Shown here piece after piece: positions 33,198 through 43,200 of a stretch of DNA of 45,153 nucleotides; position 1 is the stretch's first letter; the number at the start of each line of letters is the position of its first letter. The translations under genes and the position numbers were made by a program. Source of the DNA: Candidatus Saccharimonadota bacterium. Lineage in GTDB: Bacteria; Patescibacteriota; Saccharimonadia; Saccharimonadales; OFTM59. The notes beneath the pieces are model-generated. The model searched no databases, was not told where the DNA came from, and saw only the letters and a list, made by a program, of their open reading frames with translations. The DNA is taken from the NCBI GenBank assembly GCA_029260875.1, contig JAJDCL010000003.1:1-45153 (forward strand), in the 5' to 3' direction.

Positions 33198-34005
33198 AGA
33201 GTGGCTTAAAAACACCACTCGGTTACTTGCCGATTCTAGTATTCCAACAGCCAGGTTGGATTGTCTGGTTTTACTCGAAGACTCTATTGGCAAAGACCGA
33301 GCGTGGCTGCTGGCACATCCGGAGTTTGAGCTTTCTTTGACCCAGGCAAAAAAACTAGATAGTTTGGTAAAGCGCCGAGCAAACCATGAACCGCTGGCCT
33401 ATATTCGTGGTAAAAGTGAATTTTATGGGCGAGAGTTTATGGTGAACTCCCATACTCTAGAGCCACGCCCAGAGACAGAAACAATGATTGACCTACTGAA
33501 ATCTTTCAACTGTAGCGGCCCAATAGTTGATGTCGGTACTGGTTCGGGATGCCTAGCAATTACAGCTAAATTACAGTTTCCAGACGCTACGGTTTACGGA
33601 ACCGATATTGACGCCAAGTGTGTTGAAACTGCGCAACAAAACGCCAAGAGACACAGTGTGAAGGTGCAATTTTTTGTTTGTGATCTGCTTGAGGCCGTTC
33701 TTCTCACACCCTACCATCTGCCCGCTATCGTAATAGCCAATCTGCCTTATGTGCCAGACAGTCACACCATTAACCCGGCTGCGATGTTCGAGCCAAGACA
33801 CGCAATATTCGGGGGCGTTGATGGTCTGGATTATTACCGGAGGTTGTTTGTTCAGATTGATAAGCAAGCTAGTAGGCCAACCTACATATTTACCGAGTCC
33901 CTGCCTTTTCAGCATAAAAGCCTTGGCGAAATCGCAGGCCAGCACGGGTTTAGACAAGTAAAAGCACAAGACCTTATACAAGTTTTTAAGCTTACGGGTA
34001 GTTGA
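33187..34005 (+). CDS. prmC: Release factor glutamine methyltransferase
   Basis: A 272-aa SAM-dependent enzyme that methylates the Gln of the GGQ motif in RF1 and RF2. An N-terminal helical domain (about 1-75) is followed by the Rossmann domain with [13 protein letters not shown] (SAM motif) and VYGTDID. The substrate-binding NPPY motif appears as NLPY (VIANLPYVP), a variant of the usual sequence. I use the ATG at 33187, 11 nt inside prfA; the frame is open further upstream but that part only shadows prfA. It is convergent with htrA, with stops directly abutting. Confidence 0.92.
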   Translation: MKLEEWLKNTTRLLADSSIPTARLDCLVLLEDSIGKDRAWLLAHPEFELSLTQAKKLDSLVKRRANHEPLAYIRGKSEFYGREFMVNSHTLEPRPETETMIDLLKSFNCSGPIVDVGTGSGCLAITAKLQFPDATVYGTDIDAKCVETAQQNAKRHSVKVQFFVCDLLEAVLLTPYHLPAIVIANLPYVPDSHTINPAAMFEPRHAIFGGVDGLDYYRRLFVQIDKQASRPTYIFTESLPFQHKSLGEIAGQHGFRQVKAQDLIQVFKLTGS

Positions 34006-35193
34006 CTATAACTGCGGAGCAGCTTCTAACTTGACCCTGATCTCTTGTTCGTTATTATCGCGAACCACTGTGAGCACAACTTCTTCACCTACACTATGCC
34101 GACCAATAAGAGAAACCAAACTACGCCTTTCGTCAATTGCCTTACCAGCTACTTTGATGATTATGTCTTTTTCTTTCAAGCCAGCCTTCGCGGCTGGGCT
34201 ATCAGGCAGTACGGATGGCTGGCCGGGTCTCGTTGGTACTATATACGCACCCCTGTTAACGCTAAGGTTATATTCATACGCGTAGTCGTCAGTTAGCTGC
34301 ACATAACGCACACCGAGGTATGGTCGCTGTACTTTGCCGGTCTCCAGAACGTTGGCAATTAAGCCCTTAACGTCATCTATTGGTATAGCAAAGCCTATAT
34401 TTTCCGCTCCACCTCCGGCAATAGCCGTATTCACCCCTATGACTTGTCCGTTAATATCAACCAGTGGGCCGCCCGAGTTACCTTGATTAATTGCTGCATC
34501 TGTCTGAAAGAGGTTCTGAAGTGTCTCTGTCCCACTCTCGTCAGAGGCCTCTAAGTTTCGGCCATACCCGGACAACACCCCTGTCGTAACTGTGTTCTGA
34601 AACTGCCCTAGCGCATTCCCTATTGCTATTACCCTAGAACCAACCTCCATCTGCTCTGACTGACCCAACTGAACCGGTTTTAGCTGCTTTCCCTTAGCAT
34701 CTTTAATTTTTAAGAAGGCAATATCAAGAGGGTCAGAGCTATTGGTGCGCCCAAGAACCTCAACGTCTTCTAGCTCTGTGCCATCAGAAAGCGTGACACT
34801 TACCTGACTTGCTCGGTCTGGTATAACATGACGGTTTGTAAGTATGATGCCGCTTTCGCTAACAATAAAGCCTGTGCCGGCACTTGCTTGCCTAACAGAC
34901 CGGTCAAACCCGAAGAAATCGGTAGTGGTTGTCTCGCTAATAATATTGACCGATACAACACTTTGCCCAACCTCTTTAGCTATATTGCTAATAGCCTGAC
35001 TTTCATTTAACACTAACTGCCGCGCTTCACTGGTGTCTACGTTCCCTGTTTGATTCTGTTGGCTTTTCGCGCCCAGCCAACCACCAACAAACCCGGCCGA
35101 AACACTTAATATTAATACCCCCGCAACTATAAGCAGGTGTCCGCGCGCAAGAGCGCTGCTCATCACTCCCTTGGGTATTGAGTTGTCTGCCAT
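34006..35193 (-). CDS. HtrA/DegP-type serine protease with PDZ domain
   Basis: A 395-aa membrane-anchored protease for envelope protein quality control. One membrane segment (about 19-40) is followed by the trypsin-like domain with His122 (LTNRHVI), Asp157 (PLDIAFL) and Ser240 (QGNSGGP). One PDZ domain ends the chain (about 290-390, DSPAAKAGLKEKDIIIKVAGKAI). The ATG has GGAGGG at 5 nt. A TATAAT (35216-35221) lies about 23 nt upstream, giving a short leader. It is convergent with prmC. Confidence 0.95.
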   Translation of the reverse strand: MADNSIPKGVMSSALARGHLLIVAGVLILSVSAGFVGGWLGAKSQQNQTGNVDTSEARQLVLNESQAISNIAKEVGQSVVSVNIISETTTTDFFGFDRSVRQASAGTGFIVSESGIILTNRHVIPDRASQVSVTLSDGTELEDVEVLGRTNSSDPLDIAFLKIKDAKGKQLKPVQLGQSEQMEVGSRVIAIGNALGQFQNTVTTGVLSGYGRNLEASDESGTETLQNLFQTDAAINQGNSGGPLVDINGQVIGVNTAIAGGGAENIGFAIPIDDVKGLIANVLETGKVQRPYLGVRYVQLTDDYAYEYNLSVNRGAYIVPTRPGQPSVLPDSPAAKAGLKEKDIIIKVAGKAIDERRSLVSLIGRHSVGEEVVLTVVRDNNEQEIRVKLEAAPQL

Positions 35194-35215
35194 AATGTCC
35201 CTCCGTCAACTTATC

Positions 35216-35221
35216 ATTATA
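35216..35221 (-). promoter_or_regulatory. -10 box for htrA
   Basis: TATAAT on the minus strand, 22 nt before the ATG, with GGAGGG in the leader. A conventional leadered promoter. Confidence 0.5.
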
Positions 35222-35227
35222 TAAGTC

Positions 35228-35989
35228 TTAGATAGTTTTATCACCCCAATCCGAGAAAACAATAACCACAATAATAATAGCGATCATAATAAAAATAAAC
35301 TGACGTCTTAATAGGGCTGAAAGCCGGTCAGATTGTTCTAAGTAATATAAGGCACCTAGGCCAAATCCCAGTACCGTTAGTAGGAGCGTCGGCTGTGATA
35401 CAACCCCGTAAAACAAAAGGTAGTGGCCCAACACCCAGGCAAGCGCAGCAGCAAAATATCCCCACGTATGTGCAAAAAGCGGGGCATAAGGCTCATCAAA
35501 GTTCGTAAAGAAGTGCCTGGCTGAAACGTAACATATAAAACCTGATAGAAGCACTAAGACTACTAACGGCTTCTCGCTCCACGCCAGCCAAAGCGCCATA
35601 AGCCCGATGGTCTGGCCCGTCAGAGCCTGGATCGACACCATGAACGTGCCAGAACGCGGTTTTAATATCAGTAACCAGAGAACATACACTCCCGCCCATA
35701 CCAACTTAGCTAGGCCATTATCCTGGCCAGGACCTGACTCAACCATAAAAACCAAAACCGAGAGCCCCACAATTATGTCCACAGCATTCGCACGGATGTT
35801 GGGCCACCAGTGTCTCGGACGCACGGCGAACATCCGCCATTTGCTTAAAAGGATCGTCGCTAGTGCTAATGGCACGAACGTTAACCGTACAAAAATAAAA
35901 ACCAGCACTGGGATCAACACCGTAAATGCTAAGTGAATAAAATGTGCAAAGCCGCTTTTGGGTTTAATTTTGGAGGCGATTTTGTTCAT
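35228..35989 (-). CDS. Polytopic membrane protein, function unknown
   Basis: A 253-aa protein with about eight hydrophobic segments (starting AFTVLIPVLVFIFV) and short loops. WRMFAVRPRHWWPNIRANAVDIIVG looks like a conserved loop. ARHFFTNFDEPYAPLF and HTWGYFAAALAWVLGHYLLFY are other features. I do not recognise a family. The ATG at 35989 is chosen; a TTG three codons earlier is possible. The 5' end overlaps the LCP gene by 26 nt, and TATAAT (36001-36006) lies 11 nt upstream within LCP coding sequence. htrA follows after 34 nt. Confidence 0.75.
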   Translation of the reverse strand: MNKIASKIKPKSGFAHFIHLAFTVLIPVLVFIFVRLTFVPLALATILLSKWRMFAVRPRHWWPNIRANAVDIIVGLSVLVFMVESGPGQDNGLAKLVWAGVYVLWLLILKPRSGTFMVSIQALTGQTIGLMALWLAWSEKPLVVLVLLSGFICYVSARHFFTNFDEPYAPLFAHTWGYFAAALAWVLGHYLLFYGVVSQPTLLLTVLGFGLGALYYLEQSDRLSALLRRQFIFIMIAIIIVVIVFSDWGDKTI

Positions 35990-37604
35990 TCTGTCCAAGT
36001 ATTATAACAAAGTCCGCTTCACCAGGCACAATACGACTGTCCGGCAAACTATTAACTACGCTGACACCAAAACGCTTTTCAAGATAAGCCTTCGTATACT
36101 TTTTAGACCCGTTGCGCAAATTCACAACGGTAGTTCTCTGCTGGTCCTTAATGGGTGAGTTAGCAACCTCGCTGATGTTATATCCGTAGGACTCCAGCTC
36201 TTCAGCGGTCCTAGCAGCCAAGCCAACCACATCGGTGCCATTGAATACTGCCACGGTGGCGTTTTCGTTTCGTAGGTAACCATCCTTCAGATGATTGCGG
36301 ACAAAGCTGTGTATGTCTTTATAATTATTGATACCGGCTTTTGGTATCTGAGCTGATGCCCCACCAATATTTGCACTACCAATCAAGACGTTGGGCGGAT
36401 CTACCAGGCTGATTGACTGAATTTTATCGCCACCGATTTCTGAGCCGATCTCACGTAAGCGCAACATTTCGCTAGGTGTTAGGTTGGTTTGCACATGGTC
36501 ACCAAAATCACTCATTAGCTGATTAAGTTTTAGCGGGTTAGCCAAGGTGCTCCGGGAAAGAATCTTGTCTTTTAAGGCAATTAACATCTCACGCTGCCTT
36601 TCGGATCTGTCAAAATCGCCTCTAGGGCTAGTATGTCTAGATCTAGCGTACGCAAGCGCACGAAAGCCATCAAATGTCTCCTGCCCCTTTTTCACGTTTA
36701 GGGTATATTTGCGCCCGTCTATACTCATCACCTCATAAACAGGATCATCTACATCAATAGTTATCCCGCCTACTGTGTCAATCGCCTTTTTGAAACCTTC
36801 AAAATCAACCATAGCATGATAATGGATGGGCACGCCCATAGTTGTTTCAACAACTTTTTCTACAGCAGCAAACCCTGCCTCCTCGCTCCCGGGTTTATCT
36901 TTTGGATTTTTAGTTAGGTGTGAGTTGCGTGCAATCTTATAGACGGCGTTTATCTTCATAGACCCGTATTCTGTCTTGATATAAAAATCTCGCGGGATAC
37001 TCAGCAAAGCAGCCTCTTTCTGGATAGGGTCAATACTTACCAGCAAAATGGTGTCGGTGAGATAAGAACCATTGTCGTGGTCCTCACCACCCGTGCCTAA
37101 TAGTAATATGTTTACTCTTCCGTCGCCTTCGCCGTTCAGGGTCGCTGGATCGGCATTTTCATGGAGTGCAGCCGCACCGCCACCACCCTTAAAAATCTGT
37201 CTGGCCTTTAGATATCCCTTACCAAATAAGTAGCCACCCATAATTACACTTATAAGAAAAAGTGCGATCATGCCCTTCAAGGCGAATCTGGTTTTTCCGA
37301 TTCGCAAGAAACGTCGGTGTCGTTTTTTTGATGAGCCAGCGGGTTGGGCCAGACTTGCAATCACGCTTGATTGGGTTCCGGAACGTCGCTTATCGTTATT
37401 TTGAGAGCCGTTCTCTACAGAAAAATAACGATTATTGCGATCAAGCCCATCTTGCTGAAGTTGTGATGCTGGTCTGTATGAGGTGTGCCGTTTAAACTGA
37501 AATCCCGCGTCACCAGGCCGAGACTGCCCGCGCACCAACCCATCTATTGGTTTTGGTTGTTGGTTTTTAGCTGATCTATGACGTCTAAAGTTATCCATCG
37601 GCAT
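35964..37604 (-). CDS. LytR-CpsA-Psr (LCP) family cell-wall ligase
   Basis: A 546-aa membrane-anchored enzyme. By family knowledge it transfers lipid-linked glycopolymers to peptidoglycan. A long basic, Gln/Arg-rich cytoplasmic part (about 1-105) is followed by one membrane segment (about 108-128). The LCP domain (about 165-385) carries LLLGTGGEDHDNGSYLTDTI, LLSIPRDFYI and RGDFDRSERQ with the conserved Asp and Arg residues. A LytR_C domain (about 465-525, VAVFNGTDVVGLAARTAEEL) ends it. I choose the ATG at 37604 because TATACT lies 7 nt before it; an upstream in-frame start would precede the promoter. It is divergent from lepB. Confidence 0.9.
   Translation of the reverse strand: MPMDNFRRHRSAKNQQPKPIDGLVRGQSRPGDAGFQFKRHTSYRPASQLQQDGLDRNNRYFSVENGSQNNDKRRSGTQSSVIASLAQPAGSSKKRHRRFLRIGKTRFALKGMIALFLISVIMGGYLFGKGYLKARQIFKGGGGAAALHENADPATLNGEGDGRVNILLLGTGGEDHDNGSYLTDTILLVSIDPIQKEAALLSIPRDFYIKTEYGSMKINAVYKIARNSHLTKNPKDKPGSEEAGFAAVEKVVETTMGVPIHYHAMVDFEGFKKAIDTVGGITIDVDDPVYEVMSIDGRKYTLNVKKGQETFDGFRALAYARSRHTSPRGDFDRSERQREMLIALKDKILSRSTLANPLKLNQLMSDFGDHVQTNLTPSEMLRLREIGSEIGGDKIQSISLVDPPNVLIGSANIGGASAQIPKAGINNYKDIHSFVRNHLKDGYLRNENATVAVFNGTDVVGLAARTAEELESYGYNISEVANSPIKDQQRTTVVNLRNGSKKYTKAYLEKRFGVSVVNSLPDSRIVPGEADFVIILGQNEQNRLQN
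36001..36006 (-). promoter_or_regulatory. Possible internal -10 inside the LCP gene end
   Basis: TATAAT on the minus strand, 11 nt before the ATG of the unknown membrane protein. It would give a leader of about 4 nt. As it lies in coding sequence, chance is possible. Confidence 0.35.
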
Positions 37605-37611
37605 TCTATTT

Positions 37612-37617
37612 AGTATA
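37612..37617 (-). promoter_or_regulatory. -10 box for the leaderless LCP gene
   Basis: TATACT on the minus strand, 7 nt before the ATG at 37604. It decides this start over upstream in-frame codons. Confidence 0.5.
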
Positions 37618-37672
37618 CAGGTTATCTTAAAAGCTGTGCTAGCTTCTTGGTGCACATTTCAGAGAAGTAAGG

Positions 37673-37678
37673 TATAGT
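37673..37678 (+). promoter_or_regulatory. -10 box for lepB
   Basis: TATAGT on the plus strand, 12 nt before the lepB ATG, so a leader of about 5 nt. It is back to back with the LCP promoter. Confidence 0.4.
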
Positions 37679-37690
37679 GTTAGGCTGGAT

Positions 37691-38353
37691 ATGGAACAGC
37701 TAAACACTATACCACAGGCGCCCCCGAATGGGTATTATTCGGACTCATCTACCGATCCCCAAGAGCCCAAAGAAGGCTGGAAAAGCGTTTTATCGACAAT
37801 ACTTATCATAATAGCTGCGCCAGCAATCGCCTTCATGCTGACTACTTTCGTGTTCCAATCTTACGAAGTTGACGGCGAAAGCATGGAGACAACACTGCAG
37901 CATGAGGATCGGCTAATTGTACTAAAAACCGGCAAGACTTGGGCGAGGATTACCAATAATGACTACTTGCCTAACCGCGGTGAAATAATAGTATTTGAAC
38001 AGAATAGCGCTATATCTGATCAGCAAGAAAACGGCGAGTCTAGACAACTTATAAAGCGAGTAATTGGCTTGCCTGGCGAACGAGTCGTGGTCAAGGATGG
38101 CTCAATAACAGTTTTTAACGACGAGTTCCCCTTGGGTTTCAACCCCGATAAAATCGGTGATTATAATGACGGGGTCTCTGAGACAACCCCTCAAAACGTT
38201 GATATTGTAGTGCCCGAGGGCGAAGTATTTGTTTGCGGCGATAACAGGCCTAACTCCAGTGATTCTCGTTCGTTTGGTACTGTGCCAGCAAAAGATATTA
38301 TGGGCAATTTGGTGTTGAGAATATACCCGTTCAGTAAGTTTGATCGGTTTTAA
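37691..38353 (+). CDS. lepB: Signal peptidase I
   Basis: A 220-aa membrane protease that removes signal peptides after Sec export. A Pro-rich start is followed by one membrane segment (about 33-55). The catalytic Ser64 is in DGESMETTL and Lys122 in LIKRVIGLPGE. The C-terminal box is VFVCGDNRPNSSDSRSFG. This is the single-anchor Gram-positive type. The Pro of the usual SMxPT is Thr here. It is divergent from the LCP gene and convergent with parB. Confidence 0.95.
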   Translation: MEQLNTIPQAPPNGYYSDSSTDPQEPKEGWKSVLSTILIIIAAPAIAFMLTTFVFQSYEVDGESMETTLQHEDRLIVLKTGKTWARITNNDYLPNRGEIIVFEQNSAISDQQENGESRQLIKRVIGLPGERVVVKDGSITVFNDEFPLGFNPDKIGDYNDGVSETTPQNVDIVVPEGEVFVCGDNRPNSSDSRSFGTVPAKDIMGNLVLRIYPFSKFDRF

Positions 38354-38380
38354 AATTTTACTATTAATTTGTTTTCGGTC

Positions 38381-39268
38381 TTAATCGCTCAACTTTTTCA
38401 GCAGCTGTTTTAGGTGGTTGTCGTCGGTAAAGTTAATTTCAATACGACCACCTTTTGCTGTGCGCTTTAGTGTAACTTGAGTGGCAAGACGCTTAGATAG
38501 TTTTTCTGTGTCTGATGTTTTAGTTGCCATGTGCGTACGCAATCTTGCGCCACTATCTTTAGCCTTCGCATCAGTGGGTCTCTTTAGGGCTATAACAAAC
38601 TGTTCCGCCTGGCGCACCGTCCATCGTTTCGTTTGTATCAGTTTTAGGAGTTCCGCTTGATCTTTTGGCGAATCCCTTAATGACAGTATTGCGCGCGCGT
38701 GCCCCTCGGTAATGCTTCCCGCTTGCAGAGCTTCGCGCGCAGCAATCGGCAAATTCAGAAGTCGCACAATATTATTAATAGTTGTTGGTGCCTTGCCCAG
38801 ACGCCTGGCGACATCAACGTATGTCATATTAAACTCTTGGTGCAGCTTCTCTATTGAAACGGCCTGCTCAAGTGGCGAAAGATCTACGCGCTGAACATTT
38901 TCTATTAAAGCTATCTCAAGTTTTTCCTGCGATCTTACAGAGCGCACAATTACAGGGATACGTTCTAGTCCGGCAATTTTGGCTGCACGCCAACGCCTCT
39001 CGCCTGCTACTATTTCATATTTATTGTGTTCAAGTGGAGTGACTACTAGCGGTTGGATTATTCCATAGCGTTTTATAGATAGTGCCAGCTCTTCTATAGA
39101 GGTCTTATCAAACTGAGTGCGTGGTTGTCCGTTGTCAGGTGATATGTCCTTGATGAGCAAATTTTGTATTCGTTCGCCTTGGTTTAGGAGAGCCGCTGTA
39201 TCAAGATTTTTAGGTATGAGTGTATCAAAACCCCTCCCAAGACCATGAGATTTATTATTGTTCGGCAC
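38381..39268 (-). CDS. parB: Chromosome partitioning protein ParB
   Basis: A 295-aa centromere-binding CTPase. It begins with LGRGFDTLIP, the ParA-interacting end, then the ParB/Srx domain with YEIVAGERRWRAAKIAG (CTP-binding box). The HTH region VARRLGKAPTTINNIVRLLNLP and SITEGHARAILSL follows, and the chain ends in a short dimerisation domain. Its ATG lies 14 nt inside parA. I looked for a parS-like 16-mer (TGTTTCACGTGAAACA) in the window and did not see one. Confidence 0.95.
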   Translation of the reverse strand: MPNNNKSHGLGRGFDTLIPKNLDTAALLNQGERIQNLLIKDISPDNGQPRTQFDKTSIEELALSIKRYGIIQPLVVTPLEHNKYEIVAGERRWRAAKIAGLERIPVIVRSVRSQEKLEIALIENVQRVDLSPLEQAVSIEKLHQEFNMTYVDVARRLGKAPTTINNIVRLLNLPIAAREALQAGSITEGHARAILSLRDSPKDQAELLKLIQTKRWTVRQAEQFVIALKRPTDAKAKDSGARLRTHMATKTSDTEKLSKRLATQVTLKRTAKGGRIEINFTDDNHLKQLLKKLSD

Positions 39269-40016
39269 GCTCTATTACCTCCTGTGCAAGATGCTTATAC
39301 GCACGGGCGCCCTTGGACCATTTGTCATGTTCTAGAATTGTCTTACCATAACTTGGAGCTTCCGCCAGACGCACATTCCTAGGGATAACCGCATTAAATA
39401 TTTTGTCGCCAAAGTGCTTTACGAGCTCTTCTTTTACCTGCGATGAAAGACTAGTCCGTGAGTCATACATTGTTAAGACTACGCCCAGTAACATTATGTC
39501 GGGGTTCAACCCCTCCCTTACTTGCTGGATGCTAGCCAAAAGTTGACTCAAACCTTCAAGCGCATAATATTCTGCTTGTACTGGAATTAAGATTTTGTTG
39601 GCAGCTGCCAACGCGTTAACCGTTAGCAAGCCGAGGGCTGGGGGGCAATCAATCAGTACGTAATCAAATGATGCATTGGCAAGGCTTCTTTTTAAGAATA
39701 ACTCGCGCGATTCAGAACCAACCATATCTATTTCAGCTGCAGCAAGATCGGCGTTACTCGGCAATATATTCAATCCGCTTAAATTCGTTGTTTTAATCGT
39801 ATCTTCTAGCTTTGATCGCTTAAATAGCACGTCGTACAATGTGTAATCAAGGCTGTGTTTATCTATTTGAAGGCCACTTGTGGCATTTGCTTGCGGATCA
39901 GCATCTACCACCAAAACACTTCTGCCTGCTCTTGATAGATAGGCAGCCAAGTTAAGGGTTGTCGTAGTTTTGCCCACTCCACCTTTTTGGTTTATAACAG
40001 CTATTACATGACTCAT
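39255..40016 (-). CDS. parA: Chromosome partitioning ATPase ParA (Soj type)
   Basis: A 253-aa deviant Walker ATPase. The N-terminus is MSHVIAVINQKGGVGKTTTT (deviant Walker A with the signature Lys), then VLVVDADPQANAT and YVLIDCPPALGLLTVNAL. No N-terminal HTH is present, so it is the chromosomal rather than the plasmid P1 type. It works with ParB to move the replication origin region. TATAAA lies 7 nt before the ATG with no Shine-Dalgarno (leaderless). Confidence 0.96.
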   Translation of the reverse strand: MSHVIAVINQKGGVGKTTTTLNLAAYLSRAGRSVLVVDADPQANATSGLQIDKHSLDYTLYDVLFKRSKLEDTIKTTNLSGLNILPSNADLAAAEIDMVGSESRELFLKRSLANASFDYVLIDCPPALGLLTVNALAAANKILIPVQAEYYALEGLSQLLASIQQVREGLNPDIMLLGVVLTMYDSRTSLSSQVKEELVKHFGDKIFNAVIPRNVRLAEAPSYGKTILEHDKWSKGARAYKHLAQEVIERAEQ

Positions 40017-40230
40017 CGCTATATTTATAACTCCGTGTCTTTACCCCTAAGCCTAGCACGATACCCATCCCAAGTAAACGAGCTTTCGGGCATGAAAAGC
40101 TGTAACTAGTATTATATGGCTAGCGCATAACTGGCTACTATTACGGTCAGTTTTAGTAAAACCCTATAAAGGTACGAGCTGATGCGCGCATACTCACGCC
40201 TTGATCGAATAAGTGACAAAAAATAGCAGC
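40017..40230. other. 214-bp region between the giant surface-protein gene and parA
   Basis: No gene seen. On the minus strand TATAAA at 40024-40029 is 7 nt before the parA ATG. A second TATAAT (40111-40116) could give a parA transcript with a leader of about 90 nt. AGCTTT...AAAGCT (40081-40101) is a 6-bp inverted repeat. No clear terminator follows the giant gene. Confidence 0.4.
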
Positions 40231-43200
40231 CTAGTTGTTGCCTATGATTATCCAGTTGGAGCCGTCACTGACCACCGTTATGTATTTGTATTGGGCGGCT
40301 AGGTCGTAGTGCTCTGCCCCGTCTATGGTTTGGCCGTCCACCGTCATCAGTTTGACCAGGTTGCTGGTAGCGTCCGTTTTCTTGACAGTATATTGGCGTC
40401 CCGCTATACCGACGGCTGACGGTAGCGTCGCTTCAAAGGTCTCTATAGCGGCATCGGCGGTGATGATGCTGTCCAGACCTGTAATCGTGTGGTCGGTAGT
40501 CGCAGCCCCGATAGCCGTAGTTATGCCACCCTCTATCTTAAGGTTGCCCTTTACGGCTAGGTCACCCAAGACCTCTAAGCCACCCTCTATTCGTGTGTCC
40601 CCTGTCACCACCAAACTGGCAGTCTGGATTAAGTTAGTAACCGTCAAGTTGGCAATTGTGGCTGCGCCCGTAACCGTCAGGTTCTGAATCGTACCTGTAC
40701 CGGTAACATTTAGAGCGCTCAATGTGCTCTGGCCGGAAACGTTCAGAGTTGCGATGTCCAGTTGTTCAGTGCTAGGATCAGCGTAACTAGTAGTAACAAA
40801 GATCATGACATTGTCTTTGCCGGTGCCGGGTGCCCAGCCTTCCAGGGCTTTACCGATCATCTGGCCACGCTCAGTAGCTTTCATACCGCGCCCAGGACTG
40901 GCTGAGGTGGTGATGTAGTCGCCAGGTAGTATTGGAGCAGAATCCGCAGCTATTTTAACGATTACACGGCCGCTTAGAGCTACAGGTTTTGGGTTGTCCT
41001 CGGGCTTGACTGTGCCATGGCCAACTGACGAGAAGTCACCATAATTTTCTGACGTGACACCAATTAATCCTTTCTCGTACTTTGCGGTTGATTTCATCAG
41101 TTTGGCTACTAAGCGCGGGCCGTCTGAAGTAACACGACCGTTGATGTCTATATTAGAGCTGCTGGTTTCCACCAGCTCGTCACTAACGACCACTATTTCA
41201 CCGTACACGACATCGTCTTTAGTCGGATAGATTTCGGCGTAGTCTGCTACTGGCGTACCAGAACAGTCATTAATTAGGCTTCCGCCGGAGTTATCCCAGC
41301 AAAGAGCTGCTGTGCCAGAAGAGGCAAAGCTGCCAATATACAGATCTCCGCCAACAACCAGCTTTGCCTCGGTTGGAGTATTATCGCCGATGCCGACGTT
41401 GCCGTCAGAGCGAAGAGAAAGGACGTCTATAAGGTCGGTTGTGGTTGTGTGGGCAAGGGCTATATCTAGTTGTGTTCTCGGCTGAAAACCGGTTGTATCC
41501 CATCTTGACATGTCAAATCTAGCAGCTCCTGCATATGAAACAATAGGTGTACCGTCGCGCATAAGAGTAAGCACGTTACTTCTTGCTGCGTTTTGTGCTG
41601 CTCCAACGCTTGATATAACAGCACCTGTATTCGTATAAGAAAGACTGTTGTCTGTGTCAACCCCGTCACCAGCATGAAATATTGCACTTGGGGATGAGTT
41701 GCCTACGCCTACCCGCTTGTTGGCTGTAATTCTCATGACTTCTGATAGTGTAGTGCCTGATGTGGTTCTAAAAACTATGTCTGTATCAAGAACAGATGCG
41801 GTGTGTGTTGCGGATGCCAGAGCGCGGATATCAGCGGATAATAGTCCCGGGGCTGTAAGATTTGTGTCGTTACTGAAGAAGTCAATTCCACCTATTAGGT
41901 TACCTGAGGTTATAGCCTGTCTGTCGCTTCTGAGGTTAATCTGGCTTGTTGTCGCGTCTGTGGCATTAATTGTGAGCTTGCGGTCAGGATCTGTGTTGCC
42001 GATGCCTATCCTACCAGTACTGTCAATTGTCATCCGGGCAGCAAATGCTGTGCCATCGTATATAACAAAGCTTCCTCCAGGAGCTATGGCTGAGCTGTTG
42101 TTGGTGGCACCGAACTGATAGCTTCTTCCCCCTGTCCCTGTGTTTTGTATATTAATCTCTACTTCAGGTTCGTTAAGCGAGATGTGAAGATCGCTTGTAG
42201 GACTGGTATTGGCTCCAATACCGACATTGCCGTTTGCTGCGATTCTAAAAACCTCTGATAGTGTAGTCCCCAATGTAGTTCTAAAGACTATGTCAGTATC
42301 AAGAACAGATGCCGTGTGTGTGGCGGATGCGAGAGCGCGGATATCAGCGGATAATAGTCCCGGGGCTGTGAGATTGGTGTCATTGCTGAAGAAGTCAATT
42401 CCACCTATTAGGTTACCTGAGATTATAGCTTGTCTATCACTTCTGAGGTTAATCTGGCTTGTTGTCGCGTCTGTGGCATTAATTGTGAGCTTGCGGTCAG
42501 GATCTGTGTTGCCGATGCCTATTCTACCAGTGCTGTCAATTGTCATCCGGGCAGCAAATCCTGTCCCGTCATATATAACAAAGCTTCCTCCGGGGGCGAT
42601 AGCTGAACTGTTGTTGGTGGCGCCGAATTGATAGCTTCTTCCTCCGGTTCCTGTGTTTTGTATATTAATTTCTACTTCGGGCTCGTTAAGTGAAATATGG
42701 AGATCACTTTGGGGGCTGGTGTTTGCACCAATACCGACATTGCCGTTTGCTGCAATTCTAAAAACCTCTGATAGTGTAGTTCCCAATGTAGTTCTAAAGA
42801 CTATGTCAGTATCAAGAACAGATGCGGTGTGTGTTGCAGACGCGAGAGCCCGAATGTCAGCAACTTGTAGCCCTGGCGCTGTAAGGTTGGTATCGTTACT
42901 GAAGAAGTCAACTCCACCTATCAAGTTACCCGACGTGATGGTAGTTCTTAAGCTTCTTAGATTGATTTGGCTCGTTGAGGTGTTTGATGCTGCGATTGTC
43001 AGCTTACGGTCCGGATCAGTAAGTCCTATACCTACACTATCTGTTGAAGTAGTTAACCGTACAGCAGTGCCGTCATCCGTCCAGCCTCCACCTGTGGATG
43101 ATGCGAAGCTTTGGAATGCTGAACAGTCATTGGAGTATTCCAGTTGATTTACTGTACCGTTGTAACGAAGACAACCTTTGTTGGTTGTATCGGTGTTGTT

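Noticed and set aside
40017-40230. A parS site near parAB
   Set aside because: No 16-mer like TGTTTCACGTGAAACA was found here or elsewhere by eye; the short inverted repeat at 40081-40101 does not match it.
41699-43147. Three long plus-strand ORFs (139, 140 and 164 aa) antisense to the giant gene
   Set aside because: They are near copies of each other only because they mirror the 513-bp repeats; they lack ribosome sites and family motifs.
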